Shown: positions 47,941 through 57,217 of the stretch, in pieces
Position numbering within the stretch: the stretch's first letter is position 1
How the letters are laid out: the number at the start of each line of letters is the position of its first letter
Source of the DNA: Longispora fulva
GTDB lineage: Bacteria; Actinomycetota; Actinomycetes; Mycobacteriales; Micromonosporaceae
Assembly: GCF_015751905.1 (NCBI RefSeq)
Contig: NZ_JADOUF010000001.1
Location: 6,820,001-6,884,000 of the forward strand
Reading direction: 5' to 3'
Length of the DNA stretch: 64,000 bases
The notes under the pieces: generated by a model
Databases searched by the model: none
Told to the model about the DNA's origin: nothing
Seen by the model: the letters and a program-made list of their open reading frames with translations, nothing else
Translations under genes and position numbers: made by a program

Positions 47941-48903
47941 GTGAGTGATTTCGAGACCATCGCCGCGTCGGAGAACCACGCGGCCGTGCCCGGCCCGTCG
48001 GGCGAGAACAACGCGCCCAACCAGCCCGACAACTCGGGCAAGGTCCGCAGCCTGGCCGGCGACGCCTGGCGCGACCTGCGGCGCAGCCCGGTCTTCATCG
48101 TGTCGTCGATCGTGATCGCGTTCATGGTGTTCATGGCGGCGTTCCCGACCCTGTTCACCTCGGCGGACCCGCGATCGTGCGAGCTGTCCCGGTCGATGGC
48201 GGGCCCGAGCGGCGACGCGATCTTCGGGTACAACCTGCAGGGCTGCGACGTGTACGCCCGCACGGTGCACGGCGCCAGTACCTCGATCCAGGTCGGGTTC
48301 TACTCCGCGCTGCTCGCCGGCCTGATCGCCGTCGTGATCGGCATGCTGGCCGGCTTCTACGGTGGCCTGCTCGATGCGATCCTCGCCCGGATCATCGACA
48401 TCGTGCTCGGCATCCCGCTGCTGCTGGCCGCGATCGTGGCCCTGAAGGCCCGGTCGAGTTCCAGCGACGGGTACTGGGGCCAGCTCATCCTCGTCGTCGT
48501 CGTGCTGAGCATCTTCGGCTGGACCACGGCGGCCCGGATCGTCCGGTCGTCGGTGATCTCGGCCAAGGGCCAGGACTACGTGCACGCCGCGCGGATGCTC
48601 GGCGCGAACAACGGCCGGATCATGCTCAAGCACATCCTGCCGAACGCGATGGCCCCCGTGATCGTGGTGATGACCATCGCCCTGGGCGCGTTCATCACGG
48701 CCGAGGCCACGCTGTCCTTCCTCGGGGTCGGGCTCAAGGACCCGATCATCTCGTGGGGCAAGGACATCTCCGAGGCCACCCAGCGGGTCCGGGAGAACGC
48801 GATCCCGCTGGTCGCCCCGTCGGCGTTCCTGTCCCTGACCGTGCTGGCGTTCATCATGCTCGGCGACGCCGTGCGTGAGGCCTTCGACCCGAGGCTCCGG
48901 TGA
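47941..48903 (+). CDS. oppC: Oligopeptide ABC transporter permease, OppC type
   Basis: A 320-residue permease. The N-terminal cytoplasmic part with the OppC_N helix (WRDLRRSPVFIVSSIVIAFM) is followed by five further helices and the EAA loop AARMLGANNGRIMLKHILPN. GTG 47941 is chosen (GAGG 6 nt upstream); an ATG at 47893 would translate the repeat. The stop overlaps the GTG start of oppD (GTGA). Confidence 0.92.
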   Translation: MSDFETIAASENHAAVPGPSGENNAPNQPDNSGKVRSLAGDAWRDLRRSPVFIVSSIVIAFMVFMAAFPTLFTSADPRSCELSRSMAGPSGDAIFGYNLQGCDVYARTVHGASTSIQVGFYSALLAGLIAVVIGMLAGFYGGLLDAILARIIDIVLGIPLLLAAIVALKARSSSSDGYWGQLILVVVVLSIFGWTTAARIVRSSVISAKGQDYVHAARMLGANNGRIMLKHILPNAMAPVIVVMTIALGAFITAEATLSFLGVGLKDPIISWGKDISEATQRVRENAIPLVAPSAFLSLTVLAFIMLGDAVREAFDPRLR

Positions 48904-49889
48904 CCATGAGCAACCATCTTCTCGAAGTCGACGACCTGCACATCGAGTTCCGGACCAGGGACGGGGTGGCCCGGGTCATCAACGGCGTCTCGTACCACCT
49001 GGACGCCGGGGAGACCCTGGCCGTGCTGGGCGAGTCGGGCTCCGGCAAGTCCGTGACCGCCCAGGCGATCATGGGCATTCTGGACATGCCCCCGGGGTTC
49101 ATCACGAAGGGCGAGATCCGGTACAACGGCCGGAACCTGCTCACGATGCCCGAGGAGGAGCGGCGCAAGCTGCGCGGCAAGGAGATCGCCATGGTCTTCC
49201 AGGACGCGCTCTCCGCCCTCAACCCGGTGTTCACGGTCGGCTTCCAGATCTCCGAGGCGCTGCGGAAGAACGACGGGCTCAGCAAGAAGGACGCGTACAA
49301 GCGGGCCGTCGAGCTGATGGAGCTCGTCAAGATCCCGGCGGCCAAGGAACGGCTGCACAACTACCCGCACGAGTTCTCCGGCGGCATGCGTCAGCGGGTC
49401 ATGATCGCGATGTCGCTGGCCCAGGACCCGAAGGTGCTGATCGCCGACGAGCCGACCACCGCGCTCGACGTGACGGTGCAGGCCCAGATCATGGACCTGC
49501 TCGCCGAGCTGCGCCGCGACCTCAACATGGGCCTGATCCTGATCACCCACGACCTGGGTGTCGTCGCGGACGTGGCCGACCGGATCGCTGTGATGTACGC
49601 CGGCCGGATCGTCGAGCACGCCGACGTGCACGACATCTACGCCAAGCCGGCGCACCCGTACACCAAGGGATTGTTGGAGTCGATTCCCCGGCTGGACTCG
49701 AAAGGTCAGGAACTGGCCACGATCAAGGGCCTGCCGCCGAACCTGATGCGCCCGCCGACGGGCTGCGCGTTCCACCCGCGGTGCCCGATGGTCCAGCAGG
49801 TCTGCCGGGACGTCGTGCCGCCGCTGATGGTGCTGGACAACGGGCGCACGAGCGCGTGCCACTTCGCCGAGGAGGTCCTTCATGGGTGA
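48900..49889 (+). CDS. oppD: Oligopeptide ABC transporter ATPase, OppD type
   Basis: A 329-residue ATPase: Walker A GESGSGKS, signature FSGGMRQR, Walker [10 protein letters not shown]-loop ITHDLG, and a C-terminal oligo_HPY domain with Cys residues ([15 protein letters not shown]). GTG 48900 overlaps the oppC stop and has GAGG at proper distance; ATG 48906 is an alternative. Confidence 0.93.
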   Translation: MTMSNHLLEVDDLHIEFRTRDGVARVINGVSYHLDAGETLAVLGESGSGKSVTAQAIMGILDMPPGFITKGEIRYNGRNLLTMPEEERRKLRGKEIAMVFQDALSALNPVFTVGFQISEALRKNDGLSKKDAYKRAVELMELVKIPAAKERLHNYPHEFSGGMRQRVMIAMSLAQDPKVLIADEPTTALDVTVQAQIMDLLAELRRDLNMGLILITHDLGVVADVADRIAVMYAGRIVEHADVHDIYAKPAHPYTKGLLESIPRLDSKGQELATIKGLPPNLMRPPTGCAFHPRCPMVQQVCRDVVPPLMVLDNGRTSACHFAEEVLHG

Positions 49890-50883
49890 GCCGATCCTCC
49901 AGGTGGACAACCTGGTGAAGCACTTCCCGATCAAGCAGGGCATCCTGTTCCAGTCCCAGGTCGGTGCGGTCAAGGCCGTCGACGGGGTGTCCTTCGAGCT
50001 GAACAAGGGCGAGACCCTCGGCATCGTCGGCGAGTCCGGCTGCGGCAAGTCCACGCTGGCCAAGTTGATCATGCAGTTGGAGACGCCGACCGCCGGCTCC
50101 GTCACCTTCAAGGGCGAGAAGATCTTCGGGATCAAGGGCGACAAGCTCCGCCGGATCCGGCGCAACATCCAGATGGTGATGCAGGACCCGTACACCTCGC
50201 TGAACCCGAGGATGACGGTCGGCGACATCATCGGCGAGCCCTACGAGATCCACCCCGAGGTGGCGCCGAAGGGTGACCGGGAGCGCCGGGTCAAGGAGCT
50301 GCTGGAGCTGGTCGGGCTGAGCCCCGAGCACATCAACCGGTACCCGCACCAGTTCTCCGGCGGCCAGCGCCAGCGGATCGGGATCGCCCGGGCCCTGGCC
50401 CTGCGGCCCGAGGTGATCGTGTGCGACGAGCCGGTGTCGGCCCTGGACGTGTCCATCCAGGCCCAGGTGATCAACCTGCTCGGCAAGTTGCAGCGCGAGA
50501 TGGGGCTGTCCTACATCTTCATCGCGCACGACCTGTCCGTGGTCCGGCACATCTCCGACCGGGTCGGGGTCATGTACCTCGGCAAGATGGTCGAGATCGG
50601 CACCGAGGACGAGATCTACGAGCGGCCGACGCACCCGTACACCCAGGCGCTGCTGTCGGCGGTGCCCGTGGCCGATCCGTCGGCGCGGCGGAACCGGGAC
50701 ATCATCCGGCTGGAGGGCGACGTGCCGTCGCCGGCCAACCCGCCGTCGGGGTGCCGGTTCCGGACCCGGTGCTGGAAGGCGCAGGAGATCTGCGCGACGG
50801 AGGAGCCGCTGCTGATCGGCCGCGCGCCGGATCCGCACCCGTCCGCGTGTCACTTTGCGGAGCTCAAGCACGTCGTCGCGTAG
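49882..50883 (+). CDS. oppF: Oligopeptide ABC transporter ATPase, OppF type
   Basis: A 333-residue ATPase: Walker A GESGCGKS, signature FSGGQRQR, Walker [13 protein letters not shown], oligo_HPY end [20 protein letters not shown] lies 6 nt before the ATG, which overlaps the oppD end by 8 nt. Last gene of the operon; a bidirectional terminator follows. Confidence 0.93.
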   Translation: MGEPILQVDNLVKHFPIKQGILFQSQVGAVKAVDGVSFELNKGETLGIVGESGCGKSTLAKLIMQLETPTAGSVTFKGEKIFGIKGDKLRRIRRNIQMVMQDPYTSLNPRMTVGDIIGEPYEIHPEVAPKGDRERRVKELLELVGLSPEHINRYPHQFSGGQRQRIGIARALALRPEVIVCDEPVSALDVSIQAQVINLLGKLQREMGLSYIFIAHDLSVVRHISDRVGVMYLGKMVEIGTEDEIYERPTHPYTQALLSAVPVADPSARRNRDIIRLEGDVPSPANPPSGCRFRTRCWKAQEICATEEPLLIGRAPDPHPSACHFAELKHVVA

Positions 50884-50907
50884 CGCAGCGGAGCCGCTGA
50901 AGCACGT

Positions 50908-50940
50908 AGAGGGCCCACCCCCGCACAGGGTGGGCCCTCT
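50908..50940. terminator. Bidirectional terminator after oppF
   Basis: A 13-bp perfect stem AGAGGGCCCACCC (50908-50920) with 50928-50940, 7-nt loop, between convergent oppF and the GH101 gene. Confidence 0.85.
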
Positions 50941-50953
50941 TTCCGTGTACCGG

Positions 50954-53900
50954 CTAGGCCGGCACGCCCGAGACGTTCAGTTCCGCCACTGACGTCCAGG
51001 CAGCTCCGTTCACCTCACTCGTGGCCCGCAGCTTGACGTATCTCCCGGTCTTGGCCGTGAAGCACGCCGACTGTTCGGTGCCGGTGTTGGTCCAGGTGCC
51101 CGTCGCCACGGCGGAACCCCAGGTGGAGCCGTCGGTGGACACGTACACCTCGTAGCCGGCGATCCGGCCGTTCACGCCGCTCTGCCGGGGGAGCTGGTAC
51201 AGGCAGCTCACGGCGTAGTTGGCGCCCAGGTTGAGCACGATCTCGTGCGGGGGCGGCGGGGAGCTGGCCGACCATGCGGTGTGCCAGATCGTCGCGGAGT
51301 CGCCGTCGAGCACGTTGGTCGCCACGCCGTTCTCGCCGGCCGTCTCCTGGCTGTCGTAGGAGGCGACGGACATCGTGGACTGCGCGATCCGGGACGGCGT
51401 GCTCGGTGCTACCCCGATGTTGAGTTCCGCTACGGCGGTCCACGGGTTGCCGCCGACCTCGGAGGTGGCCCGGAGCTTGACGTAGCGGCCGGTCTTCGCC
51501 GTGAAGGTCGCCGCCTGCTCGGTGGTGTTGTTGGCGAACGTGCCGGTCTTCACCGCCGTGCCCCAGGTGGTGCCGTCGGTGGAGACGTAGACCTCGTAGT
51601 TGGCGATCCGGCCGTTGGCCTGCGACTGGCGGGGCAGGTAGTACAGGTCGGTGACCGGGTAGCTGGCGCCGAGGTCGAGCTGGATTTCGTGCGGCATCGC
51701 GGCGACCGGGCTGGACCACTGGGTGTGCCAGATGGTCGACGAGTTGCCGTCGAGCACGTTGGTGCACGGGGCCTGCTCGTTCGTAGTCTCCTGGCTGTCG
51801 CAGGACCTCACCGTCATCGCCGACTGGCTGAGCCGGGTGGAGCCGCCGCCGGTGGCCGGGCCGATGTCGTCCACCACGATGTCGTCGACCACCAGGTCGT
51901 GTTCGTCCGTGGTGACGGTGCTGACCTTCTGCATCCCGATCCAGGTCTCGCCGGTGGACGAGGCGTCGAACGTCTTCGTGAACGCCGTGCCCGTCCGGGC
52001 CTGCGCCAGGTTGTCCGTCGACACCGTGGTGGACCCGTCGCCGACCACGAAGGCGTGGTCCCCGGCGAAGGCGCTCTCGAACTTCAGACTCACCGTGTAC
52101 CTGCGCCCCGGCGTGAACCGCAGCGTCTGCGGCAGCGTCCGGTAGAGCAGCCCGGTGGACTCCTGGTGGGTCTTCAGCGCGTTGTTGCCGCTGATCACGT
52201 CGTCGATCAGCTTCCCGTTCCAGCCGGCCTGGGTGTACGGGGCGTGCAGCTGGGCGACGTGGCTCTGCGGGTCCTTGTCGTGCCCGGGGGCGCTGATGAA
52301 CGGGCCCCAGCCGCCGTTGGTGTTCTCGAAGTCCTCGACGAAGTAGTGCGTACCCTGCGGGCTACGGGCGGTCTTGAAGATCCGCACGTCGTCGAAGGTC
52401 ACGGCGGCGGTGCCGGCCGCCGCGCTCAGGGTCAGGGTCGGGGTGCCCCCGGCAGCCACGTCGAAGAGCACCTGCATCTTCTGCATCGTGGTGCCGTACT
52501 TGTCGTCCGCGCCGATCGTGTTCGTCGCCGTCGAGGAGGTGGTCCAGTTGGACACCCCGCCGACGTCGAGCGTGGCCTTCCGGCCGCCGGAGGTCGACAC
52601 GTTCACGCTGGCCGCGTAGGTGCCGGCCGCGAGCCCGGTCAGCGGCTGGGCGACACTGGCCGCACCGGAGCCCATGACGAGCTCGTTCTGCCCCTTGGCG
52701 TTGCGCACCACCGACGGCGTGCCCGTGGTGGTCCAGTTGGTCAGCGAACCCGAGTAGAACCGGGGGTCCTTCAGCGCCTGGGTCTCGCCGTACTTCACGT
52801 CGGCCTGCACGGGCGCCGCCGTCGGGTACACCACGTAGGCGGTCTTCGCCGTCGCGGTGATGTTCACCTGGCCGGACGTCACGGGCAGGTCCTGGACGAA
52901 CACCCGGCCGGCGTCGGTGAGCTTGTACAGCTTGACCGTGGTGTTGGAACCCCACGAGGATGGCAGCGACCAGGTGGACGAGCCGCCCGCGTCGTTCCAG
53001 TGGTAGAGCTTGGTCTCGCCGCTCTGGTCCCAGGGCAGCAGGTAGTTCTTGCCGACCAGCACCGGGTGGCCATCCTTGCTGATGGTCCGGGTGCCGCCCG
53101 ACAGGGTCACGTTCACGCCCGAGGTCAGGTCGATCCGGTTCGCGGCCCACTTCTGGATCTGAAAACCCTGCAGGTACTTGGTCGGCAGGTCAGTGCCGAA
53201 CGTCGTGTTCAGGAACGCGGTGAAGTCGTTCTTGCCCTGCCAGCCCTCGTAAGCCTCCACCTCGGAGCCGCCGAGCATCGAGTCGCGGGCGATCCAGCTG
53301 TCCCGCTGGTGGTTACGGATGAACCGGGCCACCTGGGAGTTGACGCCCTTGGTGTCGCCCTGCGCCCCGCCGTAGTTGACGTCGTTGGCCCAGTGGTTCC
53401 ACAGCGTGCTCTCCTCGAAGGAGTACGGCCACTCGGTACCCATCTGGAAGCCCAGGCCGTTGATCTCGCTCGCGAACTTGTGGCTGTCCCAGCCGTCGTT
53501 GTTCCACACGTCCACATAGACGAACTTCAGGCCGGGGGCCGCCGTCCTGAGCTGCTGGAGCCGGGCCAGCCGGTTGCCGGACGTGCCGTCGTCGCGGACC
53601 CGGATGCCGTAGGACTGGTCGAGCCAGTTCCAGCCCTTGCTGGCCGGGTCGACGAGGGTGTCGGAGAAGGACTGCGCGACCGGGTAGGCCTCGAAGCCGT
53701 TGATGTGCACCCCGAAGTCCGCGTTGTACTGCCCGCCGATCGACGTCAGCGTGTTCAGGTCCGTCGCGCCGCCCTGCCGCGCGCCGACCTGCCCGTAGTC
53801 GGGGTGCGCGGAGTCGTGCCCTTCCGAGGCGTACCCCTTGAGCAGCACGAACTGGCCGAGCCCGTCGGTGGCCAGCGCCACCCGCTTCGTCTCGTCCAGG

Positions 53901-54883
53901 GTCTGCTGGAACGGGTGGGTGGCCTGCGAGGCGAAGTTCATCGGGATCCGCTGCACGACCCGGTCCTTGGTGTCCTCCCAGCCCTGCGGGTTGGTCATGA
54001 TGTCGCGGAACGCCACGGCGCCGTCCTGCCAGTCGACGACCGAGTCGGCGTTGCGGTCCCCGGTGACGACGATCTTGGCGAACGGCAGCGGGTCGTTGCT
54101 GGTCGCCCCCGTCGCGCGGACCAGCCAGTCGCCGCTCCACAGGCCGGCGCGCCGGTAGCCGCCCTTGTCCACGACCTGCTTGTAGATCCGGGCGCTCTCG
54201 TTGCCGGTCGGGCCGCCCGCCTGGTCGTACACCGAGTTCGTCGCGATCGAGGCGGCGAGCTGGCCGGTGTTGACGACCGCGTACATCTGGCCCTGCTGGG
54301 TGGCGTCGGTGGCCGTCGTCGCGGTCACCGGGGTGAAGGTGTCCCCGGAGGCCGTCGCGGCGTTGCACGTCGACACGGTGTGGGTGGCCAGGTAGACCGG
54401 GTGCGCGTTGCACATCCGGGTGGTGGTGACCGCCGCGCCGGTCTGGCTGCTGCGCACCGACACCAGGTTGTGGTTCGGCACCGCGAGGGTCTTGATGGTC
54501 GCGGCGGGATCGGTGATTCCGGTCACCCGGAACTCCACCGTCGAGCCGGCCACCGAGATCCGCGCGGCGACCGAGACGCCCGCGCCGAGGTCGAGCGTGT
54601 AGTCGACGTGGTCGGCGGCGACGGTACTGGTCACGGTCGGCGTCTTCGCCGTGCCGTTGACGGAGACCTGGGTCAGGGTGTCCTCGTTGCCGTTGAGGAC
54701 GAAGCCGCTGGCGGTATCGGTGTAGTCGATCACCCGGGGGAAGGCGTTGTCGACCCGGACGGACAGTGCGGTCGACGCGATCGTGACGGGGGTGCCGGCC
54801 TGGGCGGCCGAGGCGAGGAAGGGAACGGAGAGCGTCGCGCCGGCTAAGGCTGCCGCGAGAACCAGAGGGGGATGGCCGCGCAT
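50954..54883 (-). CDS. Secreted endo-alpha-N-acetylgalactosaminidase (GH101) with two F5/8 type C domains
   Basis: A 1309-residue secreted glycosidase; GH101 enzymes release Gal-beta-1,3-GalNAc from O-linked mucin glycans. A signal peptide (to SAAQAGTP, ~30) and N-terminal beta domain precede the catalytic barrel with nucleophile Asp in FVYVDVWNNDGW (near residue 458) and acid/base Glu in MGTEWPYSF (about 26 residues on). Further beta-sandwich/carbohydrate-binding domains (~700-1020) lead to two tandem F5/8 type C modules (~1035-1309). CAGGAG lies 5 nt before ATG 54883. Stand-alone accessory gene. Confidence 0.88.
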   Translation of the reverse strand: MRGHPPLVLAAALAGATLSVPFLASAAQAGTPVTIASTALSVRVDNAFPRVIDYTDTASGFVLNGNEDTLTQVSVNGTAKTPTVTSTVAADHVDYTLDLGAGVSVAARISVAGSTVEFRVTGITDPAATIKTLAVPNHNLVSVRSSQTGAAVTTTRMCNAHPVYLATHTVSTCNAATASGDTFTPVTATTATDATQQGQMYAVVNTGQLAASIATNSVYDQAGGPTGNESARIYKQVVDKGGYRRAGLWSGDWLVRATGATSNDPLPFAKIVVTGDRNADSVVDWQDGAVAFRDIMTNPQGWEDTKDRVVQRIPMNFASQATHPFQQTLDETKRVALATDGLGQFVLLKGYASEGHDSAHPDYGQVGARQGGATDLNTLTSIGGQYNADFGVHINGFEAYPVAQSFSDTLVDPASKGWNWLDQSYGIRVRDDGTSGNRLARLQQLRTAAPGLKFVYVDVWNNDGWDSHKFASEINGLGFQMGTEWPYSFEESTLWNHWANDVNYGGAQGDTKGVNSQVARFIRNHQRDSWIARDSMLGGSEVEAYEGWQGKNDFTAFLNTTFGTDLPTKYLQGFQIQKWAANRIDLTSGVNVTLSGGTRTISKDGHPVLVGKNYLLPWDQSGETKLYHWNDAGGSSTWSLPSSWGSNTTVKLYKLTDAGRVFVQDLPVTSGQVNITATAKTAYVVYPTAAPVQADVKYGETQALKDPRFYSGSLTNWTTTGTPSVVRNAKGQNELVMGSGAASVAQPLTGLAAGTYAASVNVSTSGGRKATLDVGGVSNWTTSSTATNTIGADDKYGTTMQKMQVLFDVAAGGTPTLTLSAAAGTAAVTFDDVRIFKTARSPQGTHYFVEDFENTNGGWGPFISAPGHDKDPQSHVAQLHAPYTQAGWNGKLIDDVISGNNALKTHQESTGLLYRTLPQTLRFTPGRRYTVSLKFESAFAGDHAFVVGDGSTTVSTDNLAQARTGTAFTKTFDASSTGETWIGMQKVSTVTTDEHDLVVDDIVVDDIGPATGGGSTRLSQSAMTVRSCDSQETTNEQAPCTNVLDGNSSTIWHTQWSSPVAAMPHEIQLDLGASYPVTDLYYLPRQSQANGRIANYEVYVSTDGTTWGTAVKTGTFANNTTEQAATFTAKTGRYVKLRATSEVGGNPWTAVAELNIGVAPSTPSRIAQSTMSVASYDSQETAGENGVATNVLDGDSATIWHTAWSASSPPPPHEIVLNLGANYAVSCLYQLPRQSGVNGRIAGYEVYVSTDGSTWGSAVATGTWTNTGTEQSACFTAKTGRYVKLRATSEVNGAAWTSVAELNVSGVPA
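50957..51840 (-). repeat. Tandem F5/8 type C module coding repeats
   Basis: Two ~410-bp copies (about 50957-51390 and 51410-51840) encode near-identical modules, both ending KTGRYVKLRATSEV followed by a W-T-x-VAEL segment. Internal duplication of a sugar-binding module. Confidence 0.8.
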
Positions 54884-54920
54884 GGAGACTCCTGTGTCCG
54901 AGCCTGATGAAGTAGGTCGA

Positions 54921-54960
54921 TTTTTAGCGTGTTCAAGCTCACAAGTCAACAAGTTCAAGC
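54921..54960 (-). promoter_or_regulatory. Strong promoter with direct repeats before the GH101 gene
   Basis: On the minus strand TTGACT (54949-54944), 17 bp, then TAAAAA (54926-54921): close to the housekeeping consensus. GTTCAAGC occurs at 54931-54938 and 54953-54960, 22 bp apart on either side of the -35 box, suggesting a regulator bound on one helix face. Confidence 0.6.
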
Positions 54961-55033
54961 AACTTCAATCACCGAACGCGACACGCCGAGCTAATTCCCC
55001 CCTGAACACGCCGGAATTGTCCATGATCTGACG

Positions 55034-56173
55034 ATGCGGAAGATTGCGTATTTTGCAGTGTTAACGCTAATCCTCGCGCCGGCCGCCCCCGTCCGTGCCG
55101 CCGACTCCCTCGAAGACACCGTCGCGGCCCGGTTGCGGGCGAAACTCACCCTGGAGAGCGACCGTCCGGTTCGCGTCTCTGTCCTGCGCGGCACCCCCGA
55201 CACCGGCGTCCTCGGCGCGGCCGTCCTGCCCGGCGGGAAGGGCTACCCGGAGGGCTGGCTGTTCCTGCACGCCGGCGGGGAGACCGCCTTCGAGGGCGAC
55301 CCGGCCTTCGCCGCGCTGGCCGCGAAGGTGAGCGTCCTGTCGGCCGAGGAACACCGGGTGTTCGGCCAGGCCAGGGCGTACACGCCCCCGCAGCCGTCGA
55401 AGCATCCGGCCAAGTCCACGGCCGACTACCGCACGGCGCTGCGGCTGCCGTACGCGCTCGGCCAGGCCTGGTCCTACACCGGCGGGCCGCACCCGATGTC
55501 CGGCAGCGCCCGCAGCTCGATCGACCTGGCCGGCGGCGACGGCCGGGTGCTCGCCGCCGGCTCCGGGCTCGCCTACACGATGTGCGACTCGAAGAAGGGC
55601 TGGCTGCGGGTCGTGCACGACCGGGGCCTGGCCACCGACTACTACCACCTCAGTGGCAACATCGCGGCCAACGGCGACCGGGTGGCCGAGGGCGACTTCC
55701 TCGGCGACATCGGCACCGACGTGTCCTGCGGCGGGTCGGCGTCCGGGGCGCACGTGCACTTCTCGCTGCGCAGGGACGGGGCCTACGTGCCCATGGACCA
55801 CTATGTGTTCGGCAAGTGGGTGATCAGAGCACAGGGCGACCCCTATGACGGGTTCGCCATGCACGGCTCCACCAGGGTCGACATCGACGGCAAGCTGCCC
55901 AACTACGGCCCGCTCGGCCTGGACCAGGGCCTCGTCGACACCGACGGCGGCACGGCGCTCAACCGGCGCGCCGGCCCCGGCACCGCCCAGCCGGTCGTCG
56001 GCACCGTCGCCGACGGGGAGACGGTCACGATCCAGTGCTCCGCGACGGGTACCGAGCACACGGGGCGTGACGGTTACCGCAGCACCCTGTGGGACAAACT
56101 CGCGGACGGCACCTGGGTGAGTGACGTGTACGTCTGGACGGGCACGGGAGAACCGGTCGACGGGACCTGCTGA
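55034..56173 (+). CDS. Secreted M23A (beta-lytic) peptidase with SH3-like C-terminus
   Basis: A 379-residue secreted cell-wall lytic peptidase. A signal peptide ends at APVRAAD (~22). The M23A domain (~130-270) has the zinc ligands expected in GGPHPMSGSARSSIDLAGGD (His and Asp, spaced as in beta-lytic/LasA types) and GAHVHFSL. A C-terminal SH3-type domain (NRRAGPGTAQPVVGTVADGE to the end) would bind peptidoglycan. Start ATG 55034 lacks a Shine-Dalgarno; CATGAT 6 nt upstream may be a weak -10. Divergent from the GH101 gene. Confidence 0.85.
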   Translation: MRKIAYFAVLTLILAPAAPVRAADSLEDTVAARLRAKLTLESDRPVRVSVLRGTPDTGVLGAAVLPGGKGYPEGWLFLHAGGETAFEGDPAFAALAAKVSVLSAEEHRVFGQARAYTPPQPSKHPAKSTADYRTALRLPYALGQAWSYTGGPHPMSGSARSSIDLAGGDGRVLAAGSGLAYTMCDSKKGWLRVVHDRGLATDYYHLSGNIAANGDRVAEGDFLGDIGTDVSCGGSASGAHVHFSLRRDGAYVPMDHYVFGKWVIRAQGDPYDGFAMHGSTRVDIDGKLPNYGPLGLDQGLVDTDGGTALNRRAGPGTAQPVVGTVADGETVTIQCSATGTEHTGRDGYRSTLWDKLADGTWVSDVYVWTGTGEPVDGTC

Positions 56174-56187
56174 TAACGTCCGATGCT

Positions 56188-57138
56188 ATGGGAAAAAAGG
56201 TCACCGTCGTCGGCGCCGGTTTCTACGGATCCACGACCGCGCAGCGGCTCGCTGAGTACAACATCTTCGACACCGTCGTCCTGACGGACATCGTCGAGGG
56301 CAAGCCCGAGGGTCTGGCTCTCGACCTCAACCAGTCCCGGTCGATCGAGGGCTTCGAGACCAAGGTCGTCGGCCAGACCACCGGCCTGGACGGCTCCGGC
56401 TACGAGGCCATCGCGGGCTCCGACGTCGTCGTGATCACCGCCGGTCTGCCCCGCAAGCCGGGCATGAGCCGGATGGACCTGATCGAGGTCAACGCCAAGA
56501 TCGTCCGGAGCGTGGCGGAGAACGTCGCCAAGCACGCCCCCGAGGCCGTCATCATCGTCGTCTCCAACCCGCTCGACGAGATGACCGCGCTGACCCAGCT
56601 CGCCAGCCAGTTCCCGAAGAACCGGGTCCTCGGCCAGGCCGGCATGCTGGACACGGCCCGGTTCACCCACTTCGTGGCCGAGACCCTCGCGGTCCCGGTC
56701 TCCTCCGTGCAGACCCTCACCCTGGGCTCGCACGGCGACACGATGGTGCCGGTGCCGTCGCGCTGCACCGTCAACGGCCAGCCGCTGTCCGAGCTGCTCC
56801 CGGCCGAGAAGATCGAGGAGCTCGTCGTGCGCACCCGCAACGGCGGCGCCGAGGTCGTGGCCCTGCTCAAGACCGGCTCGGCGTACTACGCGCCGTCCGC
56901 CGCCGCCGCCCGGATGGCCAAGGCCGTCGCCGAGGACTCCGGCGCGGTCATGCCGGTGTGCGCGTGGGTCGACGGCGAGTACGGCATCGAGGGCGTCTAC
57001 CTGGGCGTCGAGGCCGAGCTGGGCGCGACCGGCGTCCGCAAGGTCGTCGAGACCGCGCTGACCGAGTCGGAGCTGGCCGGGCTCAAGGAGGCCGCCGAGG
57101 CGGTCCGTGCGAAGCAGGCGGACGTCGCCGCCCTGTAG
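56188..57138 (+). CDS. mdh: Malate dehydrogenase (LDH-like)
   Basis: Oxidises malate to oxaloacetate with NAD. A 316-residue lactate/malate dehydrogenase fold: KKVTVVGAGFYGSTTAQRLA (NAD site), substrate Arg residues in LPRKPGMSRMDL, IVVSNPLDEMT and catalytic His in LGSHGDTMVPV. The Arg-rich loop is that of malate rather than lactate dehydrogenase. ATG 56188 lies 8 nt after TAACGT (56174-56179), suggesting a leaderless mRNA independent of the peptidase gene 14 nt upstream. Confidence 0.95.
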   Translation: MGKKVTVVGAGFYGSTTAQRLAEYNIFDTVVLTDIVEGKPEGLALDLNQSRSIEGFETKVVGQTTGLDGSGYEAIAGSDVVVITAGLPRKPGMSRMDLIEVNAKIVRSVAENVAKHAPEAVIIVVSNPLDEMTALTQLASQFPKNRVLGQAGMLDTARFTHFVAETLAVPVSSVQTLTLGSHGDTMVPVPSRCTVNGQPLSELLPAEKIEELVVRTRNGGAEVVALLKTGSAYYAPSAAAARMAKAVAEDSGAVMPVCAWVDGEYGIEGVYLGVEAELGATGVRKVVETALTESELAGLKEAAEAVRAKQADVAAL

Positions 57139-57153
57139 CTCCACCAGTCCAGA

Positions 57154-57185
57154 GAGGGCCCGCAGCCATTCGGCCGCGGGCCCTC
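57154..57185. terminator. Bidirectional terminator after mdh
   Basis: GAGGGCCCGC (57154-57163) pairs with GCGGGCCCTC (57176-57185), with further partial pairing in the 12-nt loop; between convergent genes. Confidence 0.8.
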
Positions 57186-57217
57186 CGCCATTCCGGCCCG
57201 CCCCTGGTTGCCGGGAG

